DNA of 64,000 nucleotides from the NCBI RefSeq assembly GCF_000271485.2, contig NZ_AKVN02000001.1, positions 2,877,501 to 2,941,500 on the forward strand. The letters run 5' to 3'. Within the stretch, counting starts at the first letter, position 1. Each line of letters opens with the position of its first letter. The stretch is from Pelosinus fermentans DSM 17108 (GTDB lineage: Bacteria; Bacillota; Negativicutes; DSM-13327). Both the position numbers and the translations under genes were made by a program. The notes under the pieces are model-generated. The model was not told the DNA's origin. It did not search any database and saw nothing but the letters and a program-made list of their open reading frames with translations. This document shows, in pieces, positions 9,094-17,635 of this stretch.

Positions 9094-9154
9094 AAATACC
9101 CCCCATTTCTGTTTGTTCATACAATAAAAATTAAAGATTAAATAAGAGAATCAT

Positions 9155-9182
9155 TCTATAATCTAGCGCAATCTTTCGACAA
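9155..9182 (-). promoter_or_regulatory. Possible promoter of citDEF
   Basis: On the minus strand, TTGTCG (9177-9182) and TATAGA (9155-9160) are separated by 16 bases, about 60 bases before the citD start. Both hexamers match the housekeeping consensus only partly. The rest of the gap 9094-9427 is A/T-rich and otherwise holds only the terminator at 9357-9393. Confidence 0.4.
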
Positions 9183-9356
9183 TTTCACACTATATAGAAG
9201 TATCGTCTCTAGTCTTATGTTATCATATATTATCAAAGAATTCTCAATAATCAGAGTTTCGTTTATTTTGTTTATTTAGTTTTTTTAGTTCACCATCTTT
9301 ACAATAGAGATTAGCCGATAATACAAAAAGACCAATCCATCTATCCAGAAAAATAG

Positions 9357-9393
9357 ATAAACATGAAATTTTGCTATAAAATTTCATGTTTAT
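9357..9393 (-). terminator. Terminator of the response-regulator gene
   Basis: Two perfect 16-base arms (9357-9372 and 9378-9393) close a 5-base loop. On the minus strand they are followed by a T-rich stretch. It lies 35 bases after the stop of the response regulator and separates it from citDEF. Confidence 0.8.
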
Positions 9394-9427
9394 TATTTCT
9401 CTTAAATTAGACCATAGTATTCATAAC

Positions 9428-10120
9428 TTATAGATTTATATCCGTACTTACTAACGTGAAGCGGTGGATTGGCCTACCTACTGAAATATACGACAAATCC
9501 ATCTGCAATTGTCCTTTATCGACTAAATACTCCAGGTAACGTCTACATGTTACCCGTGAAATTCCCACACCAGAAGAAAGTTCTTCAGCCGAGATCGGCT
9601 CTTTACACGCAAGTAAATAATTAGTAATCATAGTCAGCGTTTGCGTATGAAGATTCTTAGGCATTGCTTTTTTTTCGTTCTGAATTGAAACAGCTAACAG
9701 ATTGTCAATATCACTTTGTTCAAGATTTGTCTTCTGCAGTATCGTTTGCTTTTGTCGTCTGTAATTTTCAAGAATCAATCGATAACGATCAAACTTAAAA
9801 GGTTTTGTTATATAGGCAATTACGCCTTGCCGCAATACTCTACTAACAGTATCAGAATCATCGGCAGCAGTAATCATTATTACATCAATGTTTTTGTCTT
9901 CCCTCCGAATGAGTGATAGAAGGTCTACTCCATTGATTTCTGGCAAATAAATATCAAGAATGACCAAATCTATATCTATTTCGTTAATCTTCTCTAATGC
10001 ATCTTTACCATTTCGGGCAATACAACTAACACAAAACCCTTCAACAGCTTCCGTATAATTCTTGTTAATCTCCGCAACCATAGGGTCGTCTTCTACAATT
10101 AAGACCTTGATTTTTTTCAT
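9428..10120 (-). CDS. CitB/DcuR-type response regulator, now without an adjacent kinase
   Basis: A 230-residue two-component regulator. The receiver domain has the acidic pair D11-D12, the phospho-acceptor D56 (LVILDIYLP) and the conserved Lys in ITKPF. The C-terminal part carries a helix-turn-helix (AEELSSGVGISRVTCRRYLEYL) typical of the CitB/DcuR/MalR group, which responds to citrate or C4-dicarboxylates. The start at 10120 is chosen because AGGAAGG lies 8 bases upstream; earlier GTG/ATG codons overlap that site. It lies between citDEF and the citrate transporter and probably controls both. The partner kinase gene directly upstream is reduced to a 3' remnant (10137-10301). Confidence 0.93.
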   Translation of the reverse strand: MKKIKVLIVEDDPMVAEINKNYTEAVEGFCVSCIARNGKDALEKINEIDIDLVILDIYLPEINGVDLLSLIRREDKNIDVIMITAADDSDTVSRVLRQGVIAYITKPFKFDRYRLILENYRRQKQTILQKTNLEQSDIDNLLAVSIQNEKKAMPKNLHTQTLTMITNYLLACKEPISAEELSSGVGISRVTCRRYLEYLVDKGQLQMDLSYISVGRPIHRFTLVSTDINL

Positions 10121-10136
10121 ACTCATCACCTTCCTA

Positions 10137-10301
10137 CTAATAGGGTAACCATACGATAAAAAACTCTACTCCACCTTTAGGCAGATTGCGATGAAATATC
10201 TCACCAGCCACTAGATTTAGTTTGTCCACAATTAACGCAAGACCTAACCCGCTATTTCCTTTCTTAGTCGTAAATCCGCGTTTAACAGTTATAGGTCCCT
10301 T
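10137..10301 (-). pseudogene. 3' remnant of a CitA/DcuS-type sensor histidine kinase
   Basis: Translating the minus strand gives an in-frame stretch of about 54 codons ending in TAG at 10137-10139. It reads GFTTKKGNSGLGLALI and continues to the ending VEFFIVWLPY. This is the G2 box and C-terminal end of the ATPase domain of CitA/DcuS kinases. A TGA at 10302-10304 closes the frame upstream, and no kinase sequence continues before it. The stop sits just before the response-regulator start, exactly where a kinase gene would be in a citA-citB pair. The rest of the kinase gene has been lost. Confidence 0.85.
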
Positions 10302-10494
10302 TCAGATTGTAAAGAACTAAATGAATAACCTATGAATAGTACAGTACATTCATCATATTAAATCATTATACATCATTTTAATTAATAAAATAATTAGAAA
10401 TCAGAAAATATCTTATTATTACTTTTAAGATTTTTATAACCAAAATGAACAAAAAGATATCCCTGCCGATTAATGTGTTATCCTATTAACGAAA

Positions 10495-10500
10495 TATACT
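10495..10500 (+). promoter_or_regulatory. Possible -10 element of the citrate transporter gene
   Basis: TATACT lies 22 bases before the transporter's start codon. No convincing -35 hexamer is found 16-18 bases further upstream, which would fit activation by the neighbouring CitB-type regulator. The sequence 10302-10494 is otherwise A/T-rich with no clear structure. Confidence 0.3.
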
Positions 10501-10521
10501 AAAAATTCAGGAGGAAAAAAC

Positions 10522-11847
10522 ATGTTAGCATTTATTGGTTTTCTCATGGTAATCGTTATTATCTATTTGTTAATGCAATCAAAAGCAACACCAGCCCCCA
10601 TATTCATCCTTGTGCCCTTAGTTGCTGCCGCCGCTGTCGGCTCATCCTTTGTAGAGGTATCAAAATATGTTAAAGACGGTGTGGCTGTTACGATGCCTAT
10701 TGCTGTCTTATTTATGTTTTCTATTATCTACTTTGCGTTAATGTCTGATGCAGGGATGTTTGACCCTCTTATTAACTTTTTAGTTAAGAAAGCAGGAAAT
10801 AATGTTGTAGCAATCACAGTAGCAACTGGTATTATCGCCACAATTGCCCATCTCGACGGCTCCTTGGCAGCTACCTTGTTGGTAACTGTACCAGCGATGC
10901 TGCCTTTGTACAAAAAACTTAATATCAGACCATTGATAATGCTCGTCATTATCGGATCGGCTATGAGTATCATGAATCTGGTTCCCTGGGGCGGACCTGT
11001 TGCCAGAGTAGCCGCTATTACTAAAGTAGACATCAATCAGTTATGGCATACCTTAATTCCCCTTCAGGTGGTGGGAATGATCATCGTTCTTGCCTTTGCT
11101 GCTTTCTTAGGAGTACTAGAGAAAAGACGCGGTGCTGGTATGCAAGCACTTGACGTAAATGCCGCTGCTCTTACCGCTGAGGAGCAAGAGCAAAATGCTG
11201 CTAAATCCGCCAAGGCAGAAGCTCTAAAACGTCCTAAACTAGTGGTGTTCAATGTTTTCTTGACAATCGGTGTTATTGCTTTAATGATGTTCACTAAGAT
11301 TCCATTATATGCAGCATTCATGTTTGGATTGGCAATTGCCTTACTTGTAAATTACCCTAATGTTAAGGAACAAAGCGCCCGGCTCAAGGCTCATGCTGGA
11401 GAAGCATTATCTATGGCCACCATCTTATTGGCATCCGGCGTATTTTTAGGAGTCATTTCTGGTGCTAAAATGCTCGATGGTATGGCGATCGCCTTCATCT
11501 CGATCATTCCTCCTTTCTTAGGACCATATTTACATCTTATCATGGGAGTATTTGCAGTACCGATTGGCATGTTACTCGGAACAGATTCTTATTTCTTTGG
11601 CTTACTTCCAGTTGCTATGAGCGTAGGAAGTAAGTATGGCATTGACCCGGTAAATATGGCTAACGCAATGTTGATTGGTAAAAACTATGGGGTTCTTGTT
11701 ACTCCTCATGCAGCAACAACCTTCCTGGCAATCGGACTTGCTGGCGTAGAATTAAAAGAGCATCTAAAGTATTGTATGCCATTATTGTGGGGACTTAGTC
11801 TCGTATCACTCTTTGCAGCAATTCTATTAGGTATTGTTAAAATCTAA
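10522..11847 (+). CDS. CitMHS-family citrate transporter
   Basis: A 441-residue integral membrane protein with about 11-12 hydrophobic helices. It matches the CitMHS family, which carries citrate complexed with a divalent metal in symport with protons. Supporting segments are the N-terminal pattern LAFIGFLMVIVIIYLLM, the re-entrant segment TGIIATIAHLDGSLAATLLV, VPWGGPVARVAA, and the C-terminal half with LGTDSYFFGLLPVAM and TPHAATTFLA. AGGAGG precedes the ATG. It is the only plus-strand gene in the citrate region and diverges from the response-regulator gene. It would supply citrate to CitDEF. The metal specificity cannot be read from the sequence. Confidence 0.93.
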   Translation: MLAFIGFLMVIVIIYLLMQSKATPAPIFILVPLVAAAAVGSSFVEVSKYVKDGVAVTMPIAVLFMFSIIYFALMSDAGMFDPLINFLVKKAGNNVVAITVATGIIATIAHLDGSLAATLLVTVPAMLPLYKKLNIRPLIMLVIIGSAMSIMNLVPWGGPVARVAAITKVDINQLWHTLIPLQVVGMIIVLAFAAFLGVLEKRRGAGMQALDVNAAALTAEEQEQNAAKSAKAEALKRPKLVVFNVFLTIGVIALMMFTKIPLYAAFMFGLAIALLVNYPNVKEQSARLKAHAGEALSMATILLASGVFLGVISGAKMLDGMAIAFISIIPPFLGPYLHLIMGVFAVPIGMLLGTDSYFFGLLPVAMSVGSKYGIDPVNMANAMLIGKNYGVLVTPHAATTFLAIGLAGVELKEHLKYCMPLLWGLSLVSLFAAILLGIVKI

Positions 11848-11858
11848 TAATCATAGTA

Positions 11859-11911
11859 AAAAGCACTACTCTTCATTGTTTATTCTACAATGGAGGGTAG
11901 TGCTTTTTTTC
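11859..11911. terminator. Bidirectional terminator between the citrate transporter and malic enzyme genes
   Basis: A long stem (arms start AGCACTAC at 11862 and end GTAGTGCT at about 11904) is flanked by A and T runs. It lies between two convergent genes and can end both transcripts. Confidence 0.88.
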
Positions 11912-11927
11912 TGCTAAGGAATTAAGA

Positions 11928-13154
11928 TCAATTAATTCTCGCTGCCGTCTTAGCCCTTATTTCTTCAGGATCAACGATTATTCTGGCAACACCTGTTTTT
12001 ATCGCCGCTTGTGCTACAGCTGCTGCCACGGCTGGAGCAACACGTTTATCAAAAACATCGGGAACAACATAATCTTCCCGCAATTCTTCTTCTGCTATTA
12101 ACCCGGAAATGGCATACACCGCTGCTAGTTTCATTTCTTCATTAATTTGGCGGGCCCTGACATCTATGGCTCCACGAAAAACTCCAGGAAAGACAGTAAC
12201 ATTATTCACTTGATTCGGAGAATCCGAACGCCCCGTACCCGCTACTTTTACCCCAGCAGCTTTAGCATCTTTATAGCTAATTTCCGGCTCTGGATTACAC
12301 AAGGAAAATACGATAGAATTTGCATTCATACTCTGAACAATTTCCGTCGTAAAGGAACCAGGCTGGGATACTCCGATCAGCACATCTGCGCCTTTGGCAA
12401 TATCTGCTATACCGCCTTTCTCTTTCTTTAAGTTGGTTTTAGGCAACAGTGCAGCTTGAATCCGATTCACTCGGGACATCTCCATTCCCTCATACATAGC
12501 ACCTTTGGAGTTCATCATAACGACATGCCCCACACCAGCATTGAGTAAGAGTTGTACAATCGCAGTACCAGCCGCACCAGCACCATTGACAACAACTTTG
12601 ACATCGGACAATTGTTTTTTTACCAGTCTCAGTGCACCAATAGTAGCTGATACTGCAGCAATAGCTGTACCATGCTGGTCATCATGAAACACTGGTATAT
12701 CCATTTCTTTTTTTAGAGCATCTTCAATATCATAGCATTTAGGAGAAGAAATATCTTCTAAATTAATTCCTGCAAAATTAGGCTGCAGCATCCGAACCGT
12801 TTTGATAAATTCATCTGCATCCTTCGTATCAATGGATAAAGGAATTGCATCCACATCCGCAAAGGTTTTATATAGTACAGCTTTTCCTTCCATTACAGGT
12901 ATAGCTGCCTCTGGACCAATATCCCCAAGTCCTAATACCCTAGTTCCATCCGTAATCACTGCCACCATGTTCCCCCTACAGGTGTATTCAAAGGATAGAT
13001 CTTTCTCACGGTGGATCTCCATACAGGGTTCTGCTACTCCTGGTGTATATGCCAGACTAAGATCATAACCATCTCTTATGGGGGCCTTAGCTACCACACC
13101 CAGTTTACCATTATTCTTTCGATGATATTGTAGTGCCTCATCACGTAAACTCAT
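11928..13154 (-). CDS. Malic enzyme / CitM-like oxaloacetate decarboxylase
   Basis: A 408-residue short-form malic enzyme (no phosphotransacetylase tail). It has the substrate motif LAYTPGVAEPC, TDGTRVLGLGDIGP, the metal-site region HDDQHGTA, a dinucleotide fold GAGAAGTAIVQLL, and SLCNPEPEI. These enzymes oxidatively decarboxylate malate. Close relatives in citrate gene clusters of lactic acid bacteria (CitM) instead decarboxylate oxaloacetate to pyruvate. With citrate lyase and transporter adjacent and no biotin-dependent decarboxylase in view, the second role fits this context well. AAGGAGAG precedes the ATG. It shares a terminator with the transporter gene. Confidence 0.93.
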   Translation of the reverse strand: MSLRDEALQYHRKNNGKLGVVAKAPIRDGYDLSLAYTPGVAEPCMEIHREKDLSFEYTCRGNMVAVITDGTRVLGLGDIGPEAAIPVMEGKAVLYKTFADVDAIPLSIDTKDADEFIKTVRMLQPNFAGINLEDISSPKCYDIEDALKKEMDIPVFHDDQHGTAIAAVSATIGALRLVKKQLSDVKVVVNGAGAAGTAIVQLLLNAGVGHVVMMNSKGAMYEGMEMSRVNRIQAALLPKTNLKKEKGGIADIAKGADVLIGVSQPGSFTTEIVQSMNANSIVFSLCNPEPEISYKDAKAAGVKVAGTGRSDSPNQVNNVTVFPGVFRGAIDVRARQINEEMKLAAVYAISGLIAEEELREDYVVPDVFDKRVAPAVAAAVAQAAIKTGVARIIVDPEEIRAKTAARIN

Positions 13155-13250
13155 ATCTATCTCTCCTTCTAACTCAATAAACCAGCAATGACTTCATCCA
13201 CATTATACGGTTTATTAGAATAGAAAGATAATATCGAATATTCATTACAT

Positions 13251-13267
13251 GATAACTTTTAGTTATC
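13251..13267. promoter_or_regulatory. Short inverted repeat upstream of the malic enzyme gene
   Basis: GATAACT and AGTTATC flank a 3-base centre about 100 bases before the malic enzyme start. Its size and position suit a dimeric repressor or activator site, but the regulator is not known. Confidence 0.3.
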
Positions 13268-13324
13268 GATATCATTCTCGATCGCTATATATATTTCTAC
13301 TTTCAACAATGCTGCTGCATTTAA

Positions 13325-13365
13325 TGAAAAAGAAAGTCGCCCATTAGGAACGACTTTCTTTTCAG
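13325..13365 (-). terminator. Terminator of the two-peptide operon
   Basis: Arms of 10 bases (13330-13339 and 13351-13360, AAGAAAGTCG and complement) are followed on the minus strand by a T run. It lies about 35 bases after the stop of the 33-residue peptide at 13398-13499, which supports real transcription of the small ORFs. Confidence 0.75.
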
Positions 13366-13397
13366 GATTTTAAAGAGAACGGGAAGAGTACCATATT

Positions 13398-13499
13398 CTA
13401 TAAATTGAATAAGGCCATAATTGAGTTACCTGCAGTATACACTACTAATAATCCAGCAATGAATACAATCGGATTTTCTTTCCATTCGCAATTATTCAA
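13398..13499 (-). CDS. Tiny single-helix membrane peptide (33 residues)
   Basis: A minus-strand ORF of 33 codons starting at TTG (13499), with GAGGTG 6 bases upstream; a GTG three codons earlier is the alternative start. It reads as a charged N-terminus (MNNCEWKENP), one hydrophobic helix (IVFIAGLLVVYTAGNSIMA) and a short tail. It is 45 bases downstream of a second peptide ORF with a strong ribosome site and just before a terminator. I do not recognise a family. Possible roles are a small subunit or regulator of a membrane transporter, or a toxin-like peptide. It is too short for ordinary gene callers. Confidence 0.55.
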   Translation of the reverse strand: MNNCEWKENPIVFIAGLLVVYTAGNSIMALFNL

Positions 13500-13544
13500 A
13501 TCAAACACCTCTTTTACCATTTACTACTATTAACAATGCCATGG

Positions 13545-13631
13545 TTATGGCAATTTAAAGTACATGCACAATACAGTACCTAACGTGATAGCACCAACAC
13601 AAAATGACCCGTATAAAATATCTAACAGCAT
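13545..13631 (-). CDS. Tiny single-helix membrane peptide (28 residues)
   Basis: An ATG ORF of 28 codons with an excellent ribosome site (GAGGAGG, 6 bases from the ATG). Apart from a few end residues the whole peptide is one membrane helix (FCVGAITLGTVLCMYF) flanked by LLDILYGS and KLP. It is followed by the 33-residue peptide ORF and a terminator, so the pair looks like a two-gene transcript. Function unknown; no family recognised. In the gap 13155-13944 these two ORFs, their terminator, the inverted repeat at 13251 and the terminator at 13847 are all I see. Confidence 0.65.
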   Translation of the reverse strand: MLLDILYGSFCVGAITLGTVLCMYFKLP

Positions 13632-13846
13632 CTAAGTCCTCCTCTATTAAGATAAAAGCAATTACAATTCAATATACTATCAAATCATTACTGTAAAAAT
13701 ATGTAATCCCATGGTAAATTATTAACTTTATTTATTGACAAATTTCGTGCTAAATCTAATTTAATCGCAATTATTATTTTTCTTCATTGACCCATCGTTT
13801 TGTTTCATTTTGATTTCTAGATCCTCAAATATTCTATGATGCAATA

Positions 13847-13878
13847 CAAAAAAAGCCACTCATTATGAGTGACTTTTC
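13847..13878 (-). terminator. Terminator of the ytfQRT-yjfF operon
   Basis: On the minus strand an AGTCACTCAT stem pairs with ATGAGTGGCT (one mismatch) and is followed by seven T residues. It lies about 70 bases after the last permease gene. Confidence 0.8.
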
Positions 13879-13944
13879 TATATTATTTATCTACTCTATT
13901 CAAAGTGCTGCATCCTGGCGCATGTATTTAACGTTAGGGTTGTA

Positions 13945-14919
13945 TTATGTGATTGACTTAGTACGCTCTTTTTTAGAGACAACGATTCTTTGCAGTACAA
14001 TAAACAAACAGAGTAGAAATGCAACAGCAATTTTAGTCCACCAGGAACTTAGTGTGCCCTGGAACATGATTAGTGTTTGGATTACTCCTTGGATCAAAAC
14101 TCCAAAAAGCGTTCCTGTGACAAATCCGACTCCGCCTGTTAAAGGTGTTCCACCGATAACAGCAGATGCGATCGCATCCATTTCTAATCCCATGGCATGT
14201 AGTCCATAGCCTGAAAGCATATAAAAACTAAACACAACCCCTGACAGGGCAGAGCAAAATCCACTTAGACCATACACCAGCACTTTTGTCCTGCCAACTG
14301 GCAGTCCCATCAGCATTGCCGATTGTGCATTGCCGCCAATAGCATATACGGCACGCCCAAATCTAGTATAATTGCTAAGATATAATGCTGCTGCCACTAA
14401 CACGAGAGCGATAATAACACTAATTGAAATATAATTATCAAAAGGCAAGGGTATTCGATAAGTAGCGACAAATAGATAGAAGGGATTAGTAATCATAATA
14501 GTATCAATACTAATTACATAGCATAATCCCCTAGCTAAAAACATACCTGCAAGAGTTACAATAAAAGGCTGTATCGTAAAAAAATGAATAAAACTACCTT
14601 GCACAAGACCAAAGAGAAATCCCATAAGCAGCATTAGAGGTATGACAACCATAGCGCTAAGGTGCTGCATTTCCAGTAAATATGCTGATAGCATACATAC
14701 TAACGCAATTACGGAACCCACAGAAATATCAATTCCGCCAATAATAAGTACAAAGGTCATACCAATTGCTGTAATAATCAGAAAGGCATTATCAATTAGC
14801 ATATTGAGCAATACTTGTGTGGAAAAAAAGCCATTATACAAGACGGAGCCCGCTGCAAATAACGCAAAAAACAATACAACCGTAATCATCAGGTTGATGT
14901 ATTTATAACTTAGCTGCAT
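13945..14919 (-). CDS. yjfF: Furanose-type sugar ABC transporter permease (YjfF-like)
   Basis: A roughly 324-residue permease of the ribose/galactofuranose class with about 8-10 hydrophobic helices and the family loop IGMTFVLIIGGIDISVGSVIAL. It aligns from its first residues with E. coli YjfF (LMIT, DNAFL, GMTFV, GGIDxSVGSV). The start is set at 14919, where AGGTG lies 6 bases upstream; a GTG three codons earlier, with AGGGGG upstream, is equally possible. A longer frame reaching 15030 lies inside the upstream gene and is unlikely. It overlaps the preceding permease gene by 17 bases. It is the last gene of the operon; the two permeases probably form a heterodimeric channel. Confidence 0.9.
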   Translation of the reverse strand: MQLSYKYINLMITVVLFFALFAAGSVLYNGFFSTQVLLNMLIDNAFLIITAIGMTFVLIIGGIDISVGSVIALVCMLSAYLLEMQHLSAMVVIPLMLLMGFLFGLVQGSFIHFFTIQPFIVTLAGMFLARGLCYVISIDTIMITNPFYLFVATYRIPLPFDNYISISVIIALVLVAAALYLSNYTRFGRAVYAIGGNAQSAMLMGLPVGRTKVLVYGLSGFCSALSGVVFSFYMLSGYGLHAMGLEMDAIASAVIGGTPLTGGVGFVTGTLFGVLIQGVIQTLIMFQGTLSSWWTKIAVAFLLCLFIVLQRIVVSKKERTKSIT

Positions 14920-15985
14920 TTTTTTCACCTGGAATCCCCCTCTTTTGAGTCCATTTAGAAAATACAATTTTTCGAAAATTAGCAGATTGCAGCAGACATA
15001 TGATAATGACAACAACGGATTTAACCACAAGTGTAATCTCTGGCGGTACTCCTAATGCATAAATTGTTGTTGTAATACTTTGAATAACTAATGCCCCTAT
15101 CAGGCTGCCGACCAAAGAAAATCGACCACCGTCCAGAGAATTCCCTCCAAGAGAAACTGCTAAAATAGCATCGAGCTCGATAAATAATCCTGCATTATTT
15201 CCATCGGCTGAACTTACATTGGAACAGATAATAAGTCCTGCCAAGCCAGCACACAAGCCGGAGAAGGCATAGACAGAAAAGATGTATTTACTCACATTGA
15301 TTCCTGCAAACCTGCTCGCAACGGCATTAATTCCTATCGATTCAATAAACAGACCTAAGGCTGTCTTTCGTACTGCATAAAAGGTAATACCGAAAACCAA
15401 CCCTACAAGAAAGAGAGAAAAAGGCAATCCCAATATATATCCAGTGCCAATGAATTGGAACGGTTTATAATATACAGTAATAATTTGCCCTTGAGTAATC
15501 AGCTGGGCGATTCCCCGACCAGCAACCAGTAGAATCAGCGTGGCAACAATTGGCTGAATTCCTACTTTAGAAATTAATAATCCATTCCACATCCCTAAAA
15601 GAGTGGTAACCAAAAGAGCAGTAAATATGGCAACAGGCATGGGAACAAGTGTAACAAGTGTTTTTACGCCATCGACATATTCTAGCTCACCACCAATTAG
15701 CGAAGCTGCTACCGCTCCAGAAATAGCAATCATCGACCCTACAGATATATCAATTCCTTTTGTCGCAATGACCAAAGTCATACCAATAGCGAGCAGCATC
15801 AAAGGTGCAGCACGATTCAAAATATCAATCGTAACTCCATAGAAGTGTCCATCTTTCATTTCAATCGCGAAAAAATCTTTCGTAAAAAAGAAATTGAAAA
15901 GCAATACAATAATCAATGCCGCTAAAGGCCAACAGAGTCTAGAACTCGTAAATCGATTCCAAGTAGACTGTATTTTCTCCATCAT
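14903..15985 (-). CDS. ytfT: Furanose-type sugar ABC transporter permease (YtfT-like)
   Basis: A 360-residue permease matching E. coli YtfT: KDGHFYGVTIDILNRAAPLMLLAIGMTLVIATKGIDISVGS is recognisable in pieces, including DILNRAAP and GMTLVIAT. It has about ten hydrophobic helices and the typical ASRFAGINVSKYIFSVYAFSG region. It starts 2 bases after the ATPase gene and overlaps the second permease gene. In E. coli the homologous system imports galactofuranose. Here arabinose genes lie downstream of the regulatory unit, so arabinofuranose is another candidate. Confidence 0.92.
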   Translation of the reverse strand: MMEKIQSTWNRFTSSRLCWPLAALIIVLLFNFFFTKDFFAIEMKDGHFYGVTIDILNRAAPLMLLAIGMTLVIATKGIDISVGSMIAISGAVAASLIGGELEYVDGVKTLVTLVPMPVAIFTALLVTTLLGMWNGLLISKVGIQPIVATLILLVAGRGIAQLITQGQIITVYYKPFQFIGTGYILGLPFSLFLVGLVFGITFYAVRKTALGLFIESIGINAVASRFAGINVSKYIFSVYAFSGLCAGLAGLIICSNVSSADGNNAGLFIELDAILAVSLGGNSLDGGRFSLVGSLIGALVIQSITTTIYALGVPPEITLVVKSVVVIIICLLQSANFRKIVFSKWTQKRGIPGEKNAAKL

Positions 15986-15986
15986 C

Positions 15987-17498
15987 CTACACCCCTGCTA
16001 TCGTCTGCATAATATATTTTTCTTCCATCTCTTCACCCGAAATCTCTGCTATCTTTACTCTGTCTCTTAAAACTGCCATACGGCTGGAGCACCGAACCGA
16101 TTCATCCAGCTCCGAAGAAATAAATACAACGGACATGCCCGTTTCTGCCAGAGACAGTATTAATTTTTGAATCTCAACTTTAGCACCTACATCAATCCCC
16201 CGTGTAGGCTCATCCAGTATTAAAAGCTTAGGTTCTGTCAGCAGCCATCTAGCTAATATTACTTTTTGCTGATTGCCTCCGCTTAAATTTTTGATTAGTT
16301 GTTCTGGTCCAGCGGTCTTAATATTTAATAATTCAATATATTTTTTTGAAATCTCTTCTTGTCTTCTCTTCGGTATATATTTCATCCACCCTACTTTAGC
16401 CTGTAACGCCAAAACGATATTTTCTCTTACAGAAAGGTTTTCGATAATCCCTTCTGTTTTTCTATTTTCGGAACAATATGCCAGACCATATTGAATTGCA
16501 TCAGCAGGGCTTTGTATGGTAACAGTTTGTCCTTCAATGGCAATTTCTCCGCTATCGGCTTTGTCAATACCAAAAATAGTGCGGGCAACTTCTGTTCGCC
16601 CTGATCCCAATAAACCTACCAGGCCAAGCACTTCACCTTTGCCAATTTCAAGATCAAAGGGATGGATCGATCCTTTGTGTCCAAGACCGCGAACTCGCAA
16701 AAAATTATTACGTTTTTCTTGAAGAATATCCAGTTTCAATGTCTTGCAGCTGCTTTCAAATCCATCAAAGGCTTTGCCAATCATTTTTGCAATCAGCTGA
16801 ACACGAGGCAGATTTACAGTCTCATAGGAACCAACTAATTCACCATTACGTAATATGGTAATCTTATCGGAGATCGCATAAACTTGCTCAATAAAATGAG
16901 TCACAAAAATAATTCCTAAACCTTGCTTTTTTAATTTACGCATGAGTCCAAAGAGTTTTTCAACTTCTTGAGCATCCAGGCTCGAAGTCGGTTCATCCAA
17001 TATCAAAACTTTAGCCGATATGTCAAGGGCTCTTGCAATCGCTACCATTTGCTGTATTGCAACAGAGTAACGCTCTAAAGGCTGAGTAACATCAATCGCA
17101 AGACTCAACTTCGCCAATAGCTCCTGTGATCTCCGATTCATTTCCTGCCAATCAATACTGCCAAAGCGCAATGGTTCTCTGCCAATAAAAATATTTTCAG
17201 CAACTGACAAATTGGCACAAAGATTAACCTCTTGATAAACTGTACTAATTCCTAGTTGTTGGGCATGATGAGGAGAATTCGGTGCAATGGCTTTACCGTC
17301 TAAAAAGATAGCTCCAGCATCGAGACGATCAACACCCGTCAACACTTTAATCAAAGTCGATTTACCAGCTCCATTTTCTCCCATTAAACAGTGAATCTCT
17401 CCAGGTTTCAGTTCGAATTCTACATTATTAAGAGCTTTAACCCCCGGGAAATCTTTACAAATCCCCATTGCTTTTAATAGAAAATTTGCATTATCCAT
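15987..17498 (-). CDS. ytfR: Sugar ABC transporter ATP-binding protein (YtfR-like, two ATPase domains)
   Basis: A 503-residue double-ATPase of the RbsA/MglA class. The first domain has an intact Walker A (GENGAGKST) and Walker B (VLILDEPTSSLD). The second has the usual degenerate P-loop (GLLGSGRTE), with signature LSGGNQQK and [12 protein letters not shown]. The start at 17498 is chosen because GGAGGTG lies 9 bases upstream; an ATG 6 codons earlier forms part of that site. It lies between the binding-protein gene and the two permease genes, with a stem-loop in the intercistronic gap. Confidence 0.93.
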   Translation of the reverse strand: MDNANFLLKAMGICKDFPGVKALNNVEFELKPGEIHCLMGENGAGKSTLIKVLTGVDRLDAGAIFLDGKAIAPNSPHHAQQLGISTVYQEVNLCANLSVAENIFIGREPLRFGSIDWQEMNRRSQELLAKLSLAIDVTQPLERYSVAIQQMVAIARALDISAKVLILDEPTSSLDAQEVEKLFGLMRKLKKQGLGIIFVTHFIEQVYAISDKITILRNGELVGSYETVNLPRVQLIAKMIGKAFDGFESSCKTLKLDILQEKRNNFLRVRGLGHKGSIHPFDLEIGKGEVLGLVGLLGSGRTEVARTIFGIDKADSGEIAIEGQTVTIQSPADAIQYGLAYCSENRKTEGIIENLSVRENIVLALQAKVGWMKYIPKRRQEEISKKYIELLNIKTAGPEQLIKNLSGGNQQKVILARWLLTEPKLLILDEPTRGIDVGAKVEIQKLILSLAETGMSVVFISSELDESVRCSSRMAVLRDRVKIAEISGEEMEEKYIMQTIAGV

Positions 17499-17554
17499 TA
17501 TTACTTTCACCTCCATAAATCAGTAGTTCGATAAAAGAAAAACCCACTCCATCA

Positions 17555-17578
17555 GGGGTCATCCATTAAGATAACCCC
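17555..17578 (-). other. Intercistronic stem-loop between ytfQ and ytfR
   Basis: GGGGT with a following AT pairs with AT-ACCCC (17555-17563 with 17570-17578). The hairpin follows the binding-protein gene and precedes the ATPase gene. This is the usual place for a structure that stabilises the binding-protein mRNA or partly stops transcription so that the binding protein is made in excess. Confidence 0.55.
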
Positions 17579-17635
17579 CGATTGTTTCTATTTTTACATA
17601 GAACTGGTGGGGTGGATCAGTTTATTTGTATGATT

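Noticed and set aside
10728-11321. Two minus-strand frames inside the citrate transporter gene
   Set aside because: They are antisense to conserved membrane helices and resemble no known protein.
14920-15030. N-terminal extension of the YjfF-like permease
   Set aside because: The extension lies wholly inside the upstream permease gene, has no family match, and good ribosome sites precede the later starts.
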